From Actinocorallia populi (GTDB lineage Bacteria; Actinomycetota; Actinomycetes; Streptosporangiales; Streptosporangiaceae), in NCBI RefSeq assembly GCF_002995495.1, contig NZ_PVZV01000015.1, positions 1-64,000 of the forward strand: 64,000 nucleotides of DNA. Direction: 5' to 3'. A program made the position numbers and the translations under genes. Below the pieces are notes generated by a model. It saw nothing but the letters and a program-made list of their open reading frames with translations, was not told where the DNA came from and searched no databases. Positions within the stretch are counted from its first letter, which is position 1. Each line of letters opens with the position of its first letter. This document shows positions 24,001-32,039 of this stretch, piece after piece.

Positions 24001-25536
24001 ATGGCCATACGGAGCATCCTTTTCGGTGCGGGCGAGTCCTTTCCCGTGCCGGGAGAGGTGGCGGAGCCGGAGTACTTCCGCGACCTGAACCTCGACCGGA
24101 TCGCCGCGGGAGTGGCCGAAGCGGGAAAGGAGCCGGGCGTGGCGGCCCTGTTCCGCCTTCCCACCAGGGACACCCGACTCGTCGCCTTCCGGCAGCAGGT
24201 CTTCCGGGATCTGGAGGAGCCGGGCGTACGGGAGGTCGCGGAGCGGTTCGCGGCGGCGATGGCACGGACCCGGCGCAGGCTGGAGCTGATCGGGAGGATG
24301 AAGCACCCCCCGCAGGCGCACCGCTGGCATCTCGATCTCGTTCTGGAGCACGCCGACGCGGTGACGGCGTTCGCCGGAGCCCTGGAGGGGATCGAGCTCA
24401 CCGCCCCCGGCCTGCGGGCACTGCGCGACGACATGACAGAGCACGTACGGGAGGCGTCGTTCCTTCGCCTCCGCGAACAGGCACGCGCACTGCACGACCG
24501 GCTGGGAGAAGTCCGCTACGACATCCTCCTGCGGGGCGACAGGATCACCGTGGCGCACCATGATCCGGCGGAGCGGTTCGACTACGCCGAGCAGGTGCTG
24601 GCGATGTTCGCGAGGTTCCGCCCGGATCCCGGGGGACGGCCTCCGGAACGCCCCGGGGACATGGGGCTGGACCAGGTCGAGGCGGGCGTTCTGGACCTCG
24701 TGGTCGAGCTGTTCCCCGACGTGTTCCGCGACCTTGCGGCGTTCTCCGAGGCCCATCGCGGCTTCATACCGGCCGGCCTCATCGGTCTAGAGCGCGAACT
24801 GCGCTTCTATCTCGGCTACCTGGCCTACCTCGCGCCGCTGCGGGAGGCGGGCCTGCCGTTCTGCCATCCGGCCGTCTCCGCCACCGACAAGACACTCCTC
24901 GCTCACGACGCCTTCGACCTGGCGCTCGCCGCCGTACTGGCGGAACGGGGCGAACGGGTGGTGGGCAACGACCTGAGCCTCGACGGCGACGAACGCGTCC
25001 TGGTGGTCTCCGGACCCAACCAGGGCGGCAAGACGACCCTCTCCCGGACCTTCGGCCAGCTGCACCACCTGGCGGCCCTCGGCTGCCCCGTCCCCGGCAG
25101 CCGGGCACGCGTCTTCCTGCCCGACCGGATCCTCACCCACTACGAGCGCGCGGAGCATCCCGAAGCGCTCGCGAGCAAGCTGGAGGACGAGCTGCTGCGG
25201 ATGCGCGACATCCTCGCGCTGGCGACCCCGGACAGCGTCATCATCCTGAACGAGATCTTCACCTCGACGACCTGGGACGACGCCCGGGAGCTCAGCGCGA
25301 CGGTCCTCGCCGGGCTCTCCCGGCTCGACGCGCCCTGCCTGTGGGTGAGCTTCCTCGACGAGCTGTCCGGCCTGGACCCCAAGGCGGTGAGCATGGTCGG
25401 CGCGGTCGCCGAGGACGGTACGACCCGCACCTACAAGGTGGTGCGCCGGCCTCCGGACGGCCGTGCCCACGCGCTCGCGATCGCCGAACGGCACGGCCTG
25501 ACCCGGGCCCGCATCACCGAGCGGATCGGCCGGTGA
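24001..25536 (+). CDS. MutS-related ATPase, first of a pair
   Basis: 511 residues. The C-terminal half is a MutS domain V ATPase with Walker A GPNQGGKTTLSRT (about 338-350) and a Walker B-like IILNEIFTSTT, where Asn stands in place of the usual Asp. The N-terminal half is helical and resembles the MutS lever/core region, with no mismatch-recognition domain. The stop overlaps the GTG of a second, divergent MutS-like gene. The pair may form a heterodimeric ATPase. A true mismatch-repair role is uncertain. Confidence 0.8.
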   Translation: MAIRSILFGAGESFPVPGEVAEPEYFRDLNLDRIAAGVAEAGKEPGVAALFRLPTRDTRLVAFRQQVFRDLEEPGVREVAERFAAAMARTRRRLELIGRMKHPPQAHRWHLDLVLEHADAVTAFAGALEGIELTAPGLRALRDDMTEHVREASFLRLREQARALHDRLGEVRYDILLRGDRITVAHHDPAERFDYAEQVLAMFARFRPDPGGRPPERPGDMGLDQVEAGVLDLVVELFPDVFRDLAAFSEAHRGFIPAGLIGLERELRFYLGYLAYLAPLREAGLPFCHPAVSATDKTLLAHDAFDLALAAVLAERGERVVGNDLSLDGDERVLVVSGPNQGGKTTLSRTFGQLHHLAALGCPVPGSRARVFLPDRILTHYERAEHPEALASKLEDELLRMRDILALATPDSVIILNEIFTSTTWDDARELSATVLAGLSRLDAPCLWVSFLDELSGLDPKAVSMVGAVAEDGTTRTYKVVRRPPDGRAHALAIAERHGLTRARITERIGR

Positions 25537-27014
25537 GGCCCCGCCTGATGTTCGCCGACGGCGACTTCGACCTCCGGACGCCCGAGCCCGCCCTCGCCGC
25601 CGACCTGGTGGCCGACCTGCACCTCGAGACGTTGTGGGCGGGCATGGCGCGCGGAGACGGCAGGCTGTTCGCCCTGGCGCGGGCCGCGACCCTGACCCCG
25701 CTGAGGGACCCCGCCGCCATCGCCTACCGGCAGGAGGCGCTGGACGACTGCCTGCGCAACGCCGCGGCCGTCCGGGCGCTCCACGCGGTGGCCGACGCGG
25801 CGGCCACCGCCGAAGAGAAGATCATCCGTGGCCCCGCCGGAAGCTCCGAGGGCCTTCTGAACCGCTCGGTGCGCGTGCTGGAATTGTTCTGCGGTCACCT
25901 GCGCGAGCTGGGGCGGCTGGTCGCCCCGCACACGCACGGCTTCCGATCGGCCGCCTTCACCCGCCTGCTCACCGTCATCCGCACCGAGCTGGACGAGGAG
26001 TACCTCCGCTCGGTGGAGACGTTCCTGCGGCGGTTCGACTTCGAGCACGGCATCATCGCCGGAGCGCGCCTGGGGGAGGGCAACAAAGGCATCGTCTTCC
26101 GGCTGCACGAACCACCGGGGAAAGGACGCCCGTCGGCGCTCCACCGGCGCCTGAAGAAGTCGGGCCTCACCTACACCCTCCCCGGCAAGTACGAGGAGGG
26201 GTGGCGGGCTCTGAACGCCTTCCGGAGCCGTCTCCTGGGCGGCGTCGCCGGTGCCGTCTCGGAATCCGCCGACCACATCCGCGACTTCTTCCGCGCCCTC
26301 CGGACCGAGCTGGGTTTCTACGTCGGCTGCCTCAACCTCGCCGAGACCCTCTCCCGGCGCGGCCTTCCGTTCTGCCTGCCCGAGGTCCGCCCGCCCGGCA
26401 CGGGCGTCTTCACCGCGCACGAGCTGTACGACCCGTGCCTGGCGCTGCGCCTGGACGGTCCGGTCACGGGCAACGACGTCGGCGCCGACGGCATCGGCCT
26501 GATCGTGGTCACCGGCGCGAACCGCGGCGGCAAGTCCACCTTCCTGCGCAGTGTCGGAGCGGCGCACCTGATGGCGCAGTGCGGCATGTTCGTCCCGGCG
26601 CGGAGCTTCTCGGCGGCGGCCGCCGAAGGCGTCTTCACCCACTTCAAGCGGGAGGAGGACCGCTCGATGACCAGCGGCAAGCTCGACGAGGAGCTCGCCC
26701 GGATGAGCGGCATCGTCGACCGCCTGCGCCCCGGCTCGCTGGTGTTGTGCAACGAGTCCTTCATGTCCACCAACGAACGGGAGGGTTCGGACATCGCGGA
26801 CGAGATCGTCGGAGCGCTGACCGGACTCGGCGTCCGCGTGGTCCTCGTGACGCACCTGCACGAGTTCGCCCGCCGGGCGAGGGCGGAACCGCCGGACGGC
26901 CGCCTGTTCCTCACTGCCGGGCGGGAGGGCGGTTTCCGCCTCCGTCCGGGCGTCCCCTCGCCCACCGCCCACGCCTCGGAGCTGTACGCCCGGGTCTTCG
27001 GGTCGCGGGACTGA
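25533..27014 (+). CDS. MutS-related ATPase, second of a pair
   Basis: 493 residues from the GTG at 25533; an ATG at 25548 is an alternative start. The C-terminal ATPase has Walker A GANRGGKSTFLRS and a Walker B-like VLCNESFMSTN, again with Asn for Asp. GMFVPARSF and a late VVLVTHLHEF segment follow, as in MutS domain V. The N-terminal half is helical and lacks a mismatch-binding domain. The 4-bp overlap with the upstream homologue suggests equimolar synthesis and a heteromer. Confidence 0.8.
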   Translation: MRPRLMFADGDFDLRTPEPALAADLVADLHLETLWAGMARGDGRLFALARAATLTPLRDPAAIAYRQEALDDCLRNAAAVRALHAVADAAATAEEKIIRGPAGSSEGLLNRSVRVLELFCGHLRELGRLVAPHTHGFRSAAFTRLLTVIRTELDEEYLRSVETFLRRFDFEHGIIAGARLGEGNKGIVFRLHEPPGKGRPSALHRRLKKSGLTYTLPGKYEEGWRALNAFRSRLLGGVAGAVSESADHIRDFFRALRTELGFYVGCLNLAETLSRRGLPFCLPEVRPPGTGVFTAHELYDPCLALRLDGPVTGNDVGADGIGLIVVTGANRGGKSTFLRSVGAAHLMAQCGMFVPARSFSAAAAEGVFTHFKREEDRSMTSGKLDEELARMSGIVDRLRPGSLVLCNESFMSTNEREGSDIADEIVGALTGLGVRVVLVTHLHEFARRARAEPPDGRLFLTAGREGGFRLRPGVPSPTAHASELYARVFGSRD

Positions 27015-27067
27015 TCCGCGCCTCCGGCCCGTTACTGGACGGGCAGTCCAACGGCTAGGTTGGGGCC

Positions 27068-27526
27068 ATGAAACCTGGAGACATCGTCGAGGACTTCGCA
27101 CTGCCGGACGAGACCGGCGCGGTGCGCAAGCTGAGTGAACTGCTGGCCGACGGGCCCGTGGTGCTGTTCTTCTACCCCGCGGCGTTCACGCCCGGCTGCA
27201 CCGCCGAGGCGTGCCACTTCCGCGACATCGTCGGCGAGTTCCGCGAGCTGGGCGCTCAGCCCGTCGGGATCAGCGGCGACACCGTGGAGCGGCAGGCCGA
27301 GTTCAGCGGCAAGTACTCCCTGGGGTACCCGCTGCTGGCCGACCCCGACGGCGCCGTGCGCAGGCGGTTGGGCGTCACGCGCGGGCTCGCCTTCGCCCCC
27401 ACCAAGCGCGTCACGTACGTGATCGACACCGACCGGCGGGTGCTCGAGGTCGTCAAGAGCGAGATCCGCATGAACGTGCACGCGGACCGGGCCCTGGAGG
27501 CGCTGCGCCGCCGTCAGGCCGTCTGA
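27068..27526 (+). CDS. Peroxiredoxin (Bcp/PrxQ or AhpE-like thiol peroxidase)
   Basis: 152 residues. AhpC/TSA thioredoxin-like fold with the active-site segment YPAAFTPGCTAEAC. The peroxidatic Cys is at about 44 and a second Cys lies 5 residues later, the PrxQ arrangement. It reduces hydroperoxides at the expense of thioredoxin or another thiol donor. Monocistronic and convergent with the coiled-coil gene, overlapping it by 13 bp. Confidence 0.9.
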   Translation: MKPGDIVEDFALPDETGAVRKLSELLADGPVVLFFYPAAFTPGCTAEACHFRDIVGEFRELGAQPVGISGDTVERQAEFSGKYSLGYPLLADPDGAVRRRLGVTRGLAFAPTKRVTYVIDTDRRVLEVVKSEIRMNVHADRALEALRRRQAV

Positions 27527-29070
27527 GGCCAGCTGCTGAGGTCGCGGAAGCGCGGCTCGGGCAGCAGCCGCAGGCCCGTCGCGGCGGCGGTCGGGTCGCT
27601 GAGGAAGCGCTCGGTGTCGAAGCGGCGGGTCTCGGCCATGGTGAGGACCCCGCACAGCAGGGCGCCGGGCACCCGCACCATGACCAGCGGGCCGATCTGG
27701 GCGAAGGCCTGCTCGCACGCCTGAAGCTCCACCGCCAGGGCGTGCAGGGCGTCGCGGCGCGGGTCGGTCCCGGGCGCCCGCAGCTCGCCGAGCAGGGCGA
27801 GGAAGTCGCGGCGCAGCCGTGCGGTGTTCTTGCCCGCCAGGTAGTACTGGATGTGCCAGGGCGAGGAGCCGGCCGGCACCTGCATGCGCACCCGCAGGTC
27901 GAGCGCGTCCGTGAAGTTCTCGTAGGCCTTGCTCAGCACCTCGTGCGAGGCCGGGGTCGCGCCGACCAGCCCGCCCCGCACGGTCGTGGGCTCGGGGTCG
28001 GCGGCGCGCTGCCCGGCGAGCTGGTCCTCGACCGCGTCGAGCGCCTGTGCCAGGTCGCGGTAGCGCTCCAGGTCGCGGTCGCGCTCGGCGTCCAGCTCGT
28101 CCAGCCGGTCCAGCGCCAGGTCGGTCTGCGCGCGCAGCGCCACCAGCTCGGCGCGGATCAGCTCCGGCGCCGTGGGGTCGCCCAGCTGGTCGATCCGCCC
28201 GGACAGCGCCTCGCGCCGCTCCGCGGGGCGGGCCTCCCCGGAGGCGCGCAGCTCGGCCAGCGCCGAGTCCACCCGCTGGGTCTGCTCCTCCCTGACCCGG
28301 CGCAGCTCCTCCAACGCGTCGGCCAGCCGCGCGGAGTGCTCCTCGCGGCCCTGCCGCAGCTCCGCCAGCGCCTCGGAGAACCGGCTGTCCTGCTCCTCCC
28401 GCTCGCGCCGCAGGTCGGAGGAGGCGGCGGTGAAGAGCGCCTCGTGCTCCTCGCGGGAGCGCTGCAGCTCGGCGAGGGCGCGTTCGAAGCGCTCGTTCTG
28501 CTCGTGGTGGTCGTGCCGGATCTCGGCCAGGACGTCCTCGTGCCGCCCGCTGCGCTCCTCCAGCGCGTTCAGCACCGCCTCGTGGCGGAGCGCCTGCTCG
28601 CGGTGCTCGGCGCGCAGTTCGGCGACGAGCGCCTCGGTCCGGCCGCTCTGCTCCTCCCGCTCCCGGCGCAGCGCGCTGACCGCCGCCTCCAGGTGGGTGA
28701 GCTGGGTGTCGCGGGAGCGGCGCAGCTCGGTGATGGAGCCCTCCAGCCTGCCGGACCGCTCCTCCACCCGGCTGACGTAGCCGGCGAGCTCGTCGTAGCG
28801 GCGCAGTGTGGCGGTCAGCTCGTCCTGCCCCTGGCCCAGCTCGGCGGTGCGCTTGGTGAGCCGGGCCAGATCAGCGGCCTCGGGCCGCTCGGCGAGATCG
28901 GCGCGCAGCTCGTGCAGTTCGGAGAGCGCGGCCTCGAGCCGCTCGGCGAGGTCGGCCCCGGAGGCGCGCAGATCGGAGAGTGCGGCCGCGTCGCGTCTCG
29001 TCCGGCCGAAGGCCAGGTAGAGCTCGGCCCCGGCGACCGCCAGGCATGCGACGACCAACACCACCGTCAT
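27514..29070 (-). CDS. Membrane-anchored coiled-coil protein of unknown function
   Basis: 518 residues. A short N-terminal membrane helix (VVLVVACLAVAGAELYLAF) leads into a very long Glu/Arg/Leu-rich coiled coil (about 25-340), with heptad-like LRREREEQ and ALAEL patterns repeated. The last 150 residues form a globular domain with no recognised motif (for example SSPWHIQYYLAGKNTARLRRDF). It may be a cell-envelope or cytoskeletal scaffold. No enzymatic motif was seen. Confidence 0.7.
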   Translation of the reverse strand: MTVVLVVACLAVAGAELYLAFGRTRRDAAALSDLRASGADLAERLEAALSELHELRADLAERPEAADLARLTKRTAELGQGQDELTATLRRYDELAGYVSRVEERSGRLEGSITELRRSRDTQLTHLEAAVSALRREREEQSGRTEALVAELRAEHREQALRHEAVLNALEERSGRHEDVLAEIRHDHHEQNERFERALAELQRSREEHEALFTAASSDLRREREEQDSRFSEALAELRQGREEHSARLADALEELRRVREEQTQRVDSALAELRASGEARPAERREALSGRIDQLGDPTAPELIRAELVALRAQTDLALDRLDELDAERDRDLERYRDLAQALDAVEDQLAGQRAADPEPTTVRGGLVGATPASHEVLSKAYENFTDALDLRVRMQVPAGSSPWHIQYYLAGKNTARLRRDFLALLGELRAPGTDPRRDALHALAVELQACEQAFAQIGPLVMVRVPGALLCGVLTMAETRRFDTERFLSDPTAAATGLRLLPEPRFRDLSSWPQTA

Positions 29071-29185
29071 GGCACTCCTCAGGGTTTTTACGTTTCCCTG
29101 ACGATAAGCCCTGGAAGCCCCCCGGGGTACTGTCTTTCGGACAAGCTAAAAGATCTACCTCGTGAACGGGCCGAAGCGTGCCCGT

Positions 29186-29869
29186 TCAGTTGAGGCAGCA
29201 GGTCGCGCACGCCTCGGCGCCGGGCAGGGTGACCCACAGGCAGCAGGTGCGGCGGCGCGCCGGATCCAGCTCCATCAGCCCGGAGACCGGCGCTCCCGCC
29301 TGCTCCAGGAGCCCGGCGGCGTCGGGCGTGCCCGGCAGCAGCGGGGCGTAGGCCGACAGCGGGCGGGTGAGGGACTCGGCGACCGATCCCCACAGGTTGC
29401 GCCGCCCGGCCCGAGCGAGCTTGGCGAGCGCGTCGATGAGCGGGGTGTGCAGGTCCAGCAGGACGGCGCGCACGTCGGTGGTGGTGGCGGGTTCGCGCAT
29501 GCCCAGGCGCATGTGCGGCTCGTCCGGCAGCCGCTGCACGAGGGTGTTGTCCGCGGTCAGCGCCGGGACCCGTCCGTTCAGCGCCCAGCCGAGGGCGACG
29601 GGGACGGTCGACCAGTACGCGAAGCCCTTCCACCACAGGGTGGCCGCCACATGGCGCGGGGCGTTCCAGCGGGCGGCGTGCTCCTCGACCATCTCGCCGA
29701 GCAAGGTGTAGGGGGCCTCCGCCAGTTCGGCGACGGTCATGCCCTCGGCGAGCCGCAGTCCGGGCGCGGTGCCCTCCAGGCCCCCCGACTCCTCGATCAG
29801 GGCCAGCAGCGGCAGTAGGCTGGAGTCCGCGTCGGCGGGGGAGTGCGGGCGGAGATCGACGGCGGTCAT
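29186..29869 (-). CDS. fhuF: FhuF-like ferric-siderophore reductase
   Basis: 227 residues. The C-terminus has the FhuF [2Fe-2S] ligand pattern, RRTCCLWVTLPG then CATCCL. The central region (WNAPRHVAATLWWKGFAYWSTVPVAL) matches the family. It reduces iron(III) in imported siderophores in the cytoplasm. It is divergent from an iron-transport ATPase, and an iron-box-like site at 29894-29912 in the shared promoter predicts repression by iron through a DtxR/IdeR-type regulator. Confidence 0.85.
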   Translation of the reverse strand: MTAVDLRPHSPADADSSLLPLLALIEESGGLEGTAPGLRLAEGMTVAELAEAPYTLLGEMVEEHAARWNAPRHVAATLWWKGFAYWSTVPVALGWALNGRVPALTADNTLVQRLPDEPHMRLGMREPATTTDVRAVLLDLHTPLIDALAKLARAGRRNLWGSVAESLTRPLSAYAPLLPGTPDAAGLLEQAGAPVSGLMELDPARRRTCCLWVTLPGAEACATCCLN

Positions 29870-29893
29870 GCGGTTCCCCCTCGGGCTTGCAAA

Positions 29894-29912
29894 TTAGGTA
29901 AGCCTTCCCTAA
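29894..29912. promoter_or_regulatory. DtxR/IdeR-type iron box
   Basis: TTAGGTAAGCCTTCCCTAA matches the consensus TTAGGTTAGGCTAACCTAA at 15 of 19 positions, keeping both TTAGG and CCTAA ends. It lies between fhuF and the fecE-like gene and can control both promoters. Confidence 0.75.
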
Positions 29913-29964
29913 TTTATTGCCCAGGCTCTTGTCAAGCCACACCCGACCCCCAGGAAGGCCGCAC

Positions 29965-30759
29965 ATGATGAAGACCGCCACCCGGTTGAGCGCCGAGGGG
30001 CTGCGGCTGGCCTATGACGGCAGGGTCGTCGTCGACGGTCTCGACCTGTCCGTGCCGGACGGGAAGGTCACCGCGGTCATCGGCCCGAACGGGTGCGGCA
30101 AGTCCACCACGCTGCGCGCGCTCGGCCGGTTGCTGCGCCCCAGCGAGGGCGCGGTGCTGCTGGACGGGCGGCGGATCGAGAAGCTGCCGACGAAGGAGGT
30201 GGCCCGGGCCCTGGGCGTGCTCCCGCAGTCCCCGGTGGCGCCGGGCGGGCTGACCGTCGGCGAGCTGGCGGCGCGGGGCCGCCACCCCCACCAGAGCTGG
30301 TACCGCCCCTGGTCGGAGCAGGACGAGGCGGCGGTCACCGCCGCCCTCACCCGCACCGCCCTGCTGGAGCTGCGCGACCGCCCGGTGGAGGAGCTGTCCG
30401 GCGGCCAGCGCCAGCGGGCGTGGATCGCGATGGTGCTGGCGCAGGGCACCGACCTCCTGCTGCTCGACGAGCCCACCACCTACCTGGACCTCGCCCACCA
30501 GATCGACGTGCTCGACCTGGTGCGCGAGCTCAACGGCGACGGCCACACCGTCGTCATGGTCCTGCACGACCTGAACCTCGCCGCCCGCTACTGCGACCAC
30601 CTCGTGGCCATGCGCGACGGGAAGGTGGCGGCGCAGGGAGCCCCCGGCGAGGTGCTCACCGCCGAGCTGGTCCGCGAGGTCTTCTCCCTCGACGCCCAGA
30701 TCATCACCGACCCGTCCGCGGGCACCCCGCTGGTGATCCCGCTCAGCCGCCTGCGCTGA
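29965..30759 (+). CDS. Iron-siderophore ABC transporter ATP-binding protein
   Basis: 264 residues. FecE/FhuC type: Walker [11 protein letters not shown] (about 42-51), the signature [17 protein letters not shown], Walker [17 protein letters not shown] and a switch His in [11 protein letters not shown]. No permease or binding-protein gene is adjacent, so it must energise a permease encoded elsewhere. An iron box precedes it. Two ATGs (29965 and 29968) are equally possible starts. Confidence 0.92.
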   Translation: MMKTATRLSAEGLRLAYDGRVVVDGLDLSVPDGKVTAVIGPNGCGKSTTLRALGRLLRPSEGAVLLDGRRIEKLPTKEVARALGVLPQSPVAPGGLTVGELAARGRHPHQSWYRPWSEQDEAAVTAALTRTALLELRDRPVEELSGGQRQRAWIAMVLAQGTDLLLLDEPTTYLDLAHQIDVLDLVRELNGDGHTVVMVLHDLNLAARYCDHLVAMRDGKVAAQGAPGEVLTAELVREVFSLDAQIITDPSAGTPLVIPLSRLR

Positions 30760-30769
30760 GCGGCGCTCC

Positions 30770-31450
30770 TCAGCGCAGCCCGGCGAAGTCGGCCATCCGT
30801 GCGACGGCGTGCCGGAAGAACGGGCCCGCGGGATCGGCGCTGCCCGCGAACTGGCCGAACACCTCGAAGGTGATCAGGCCGAACAGCTGCGACCACACCA
30901 TGAGCAGCCGGGTGACCTCCTCGGGGGCGAGGTCCAGGTTCGCGGCGTCCGCGACCGCCCGCATCTGCGCGTCGAGCCCGCCCTCCAGCGGAGCGGGGCA
31001 GGCCGGGGCCAGCGGCCGCCCGGCAAGGAGGATCTCGGCGCACCGCAGGACGACCCTGGTCCCGGCCTCGAGGGTCTCGGCCGGCGCCCGGTATCCGGGG
31101 ACGGGCGTGCCGTAGAGCAGCGCGTACTCGTGCGGGTGGGCCACGGCCCATTCCCGCACCGCCGAGCACACCAGCATCCAGCGCTCCCGCGGCGCGGCCT
31201 CCGGCCGGTCCGCGCCCGTCGCGGCGTCTCCCAGCGCGTTGTAGGCGTCCAGGATGAGCGCGGTCAGCAGCTCGTCCCGGCTGGGGAAGTAGCGGTAGAT
31301 GGCCGAGGACGCCATGCCCAGTGCGCGGGCCACCGACCGCAGCGACAGCTGGGCGGCGCCCACCTCGCTGAGCTGCCTTCCGGCCTCCCGCTTGATCTCG
31401 TGCGTCAGTTCGGCGCGGGCCCTCTCGCGGGCGGTGCGGATCGCGTTCAT
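30770..31450 (-). CDS. TetR/AcrR family regulator
   Basis: 226 residues from MNAIRTARERARAEL; an upstream in-frame start adds 8 unlikely residues. The helix-turn-helix is LSLRSVARALGMASSAIYRYFPSRDEL. The C-terminal domain resembles the TetR_C_33 type. It is divergent from a nitroreductase-family gene, and twin operators at 31484-31496 and 31536-31548 lie between them. Confidence 0.88.
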   Translation of the reverse strand: MNAIRTARERARAELTHEIKREAGRQLSEVGAAQLSLRSVARALGMASSAIYRYFPSRDELLTALILDAYNALGDAATGADRPEAAPRERWMLVCSAVREWAVAHPHEYALLYGTPVPGYRAPAETLEAGTRVVLRCAEILLAGRPLAPACPAPLEGGLDAQMRAVADAANLDLAPEEVTRLLMVWSQLFGLITFEVFGQFAGSADPAGPFFRHAVARMADFAGLR

Positions 31451-31483
31451 CCCACCAGTCTGCCAGAGCGCCAAGCCAGAACG

Positions 31484-31548
31484 AGAGCAGTGCTCTTGCT
31501 TCTGTCCGGCACATGGTGTTCAATGTTCTCAAGCGAGAGCACTGCTCA
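31484..31548. promoter_or_regulatory. Twin GAGCA-N-TGCTC operators
   Basis: AGAGCAGTGCTCT at 31484-31496 (perfect 6-bp arms) and AGAGCACTGCTCA at 31536-31548 (perfect GAGCA/TGCTC arms) share the same core. Their centres are 52 bp apart, about five helical turns. They lie in the divergent region between the TetR gene and the nitroreductase-family gene and are probably its binding sites. Confidence 0.7.
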
Positions 31549-31564
31549 CAAAGGAGAACATCGC

Positions 31565-31999
31565 ATGCGTTACGTCGAGGCAGGCCGGACCGCCGCCCTC
31601 TTCAACGGTTTCGTCGGCTGGCTGACCGCCAGGGGCGTGAGCCTCTGGGGCGCCCACCTGGTGGCCGTCCGCGGCCGCAAGAGCGGCGAGTGGCGCACCA
31701 ACCCCGTCAACCCCCTCACCGTGGAGGGCGAGCGCTACCTCGTCGCCCCGCGCGGGCACGCCCACTGGGTGCGCAACCTGCGCGCCGCCGGCGGCCGCGG
31801 GGAACTGCGCCTGGGCCGGAAGGCCAAGCCGTTCAACGCCGTCGAGCTGCCGGACGCCGCGAAGCCGGACATCCTGCGCGCCTACCTCAAGCGCTGGAAG
31901 TTCGAGGTGGGCGTGTTCTTCGACGGGCTCGACCACAACTCCTCGGACGAGGAGCTGCTGCGCGTCGCGCCGGGGTACCCCGTCTTCCGGATCTCCTGA
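31565..31999 (+). CDS. Nitroreductase/deazaflavin-dependent (F420-type) family protein
   Basis: 144 residues. Split beta-barrel flavin/deazaflavin protein of the DDN/AclJ-like family: VRGRKSGEWRTNPVNPLTVEGERYLVAPRG is the typical cofactor-binding region. Such proteins use F420 or flavin to reduce quinones or nitro groups. It is expressed divergently from a TetR regulator with twin operators, so it is probably induced by a toxic or hydrophobic ligand. Confidence 0.8.
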   Translation: MRYVEAGRTAALFNGFVGWLTARGVSLWGAHLVAVRGRKSGEWRTNPVNPLTVEGERYLVAPRGHAHWVRNLRAAGGRGELRLGRKAKPFNAVELPDAAKPDILRAYLKRWKFEVGVFFDGLDHNSSDEELLRVAPGYPVFRIS

Positions 32000-32039
32000 T
32001 GGATGGGACGGCGGGAGCCCGGACGGCGGCCGCTGCGGC

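Noticed and set aside
27036..27050. Short inverted repeat (TGGAC-N5-GTCCA) before the peroxiredoxin gene
   Set aside because: Arms of five bases are expected by chance, and no regulator is adjacent.
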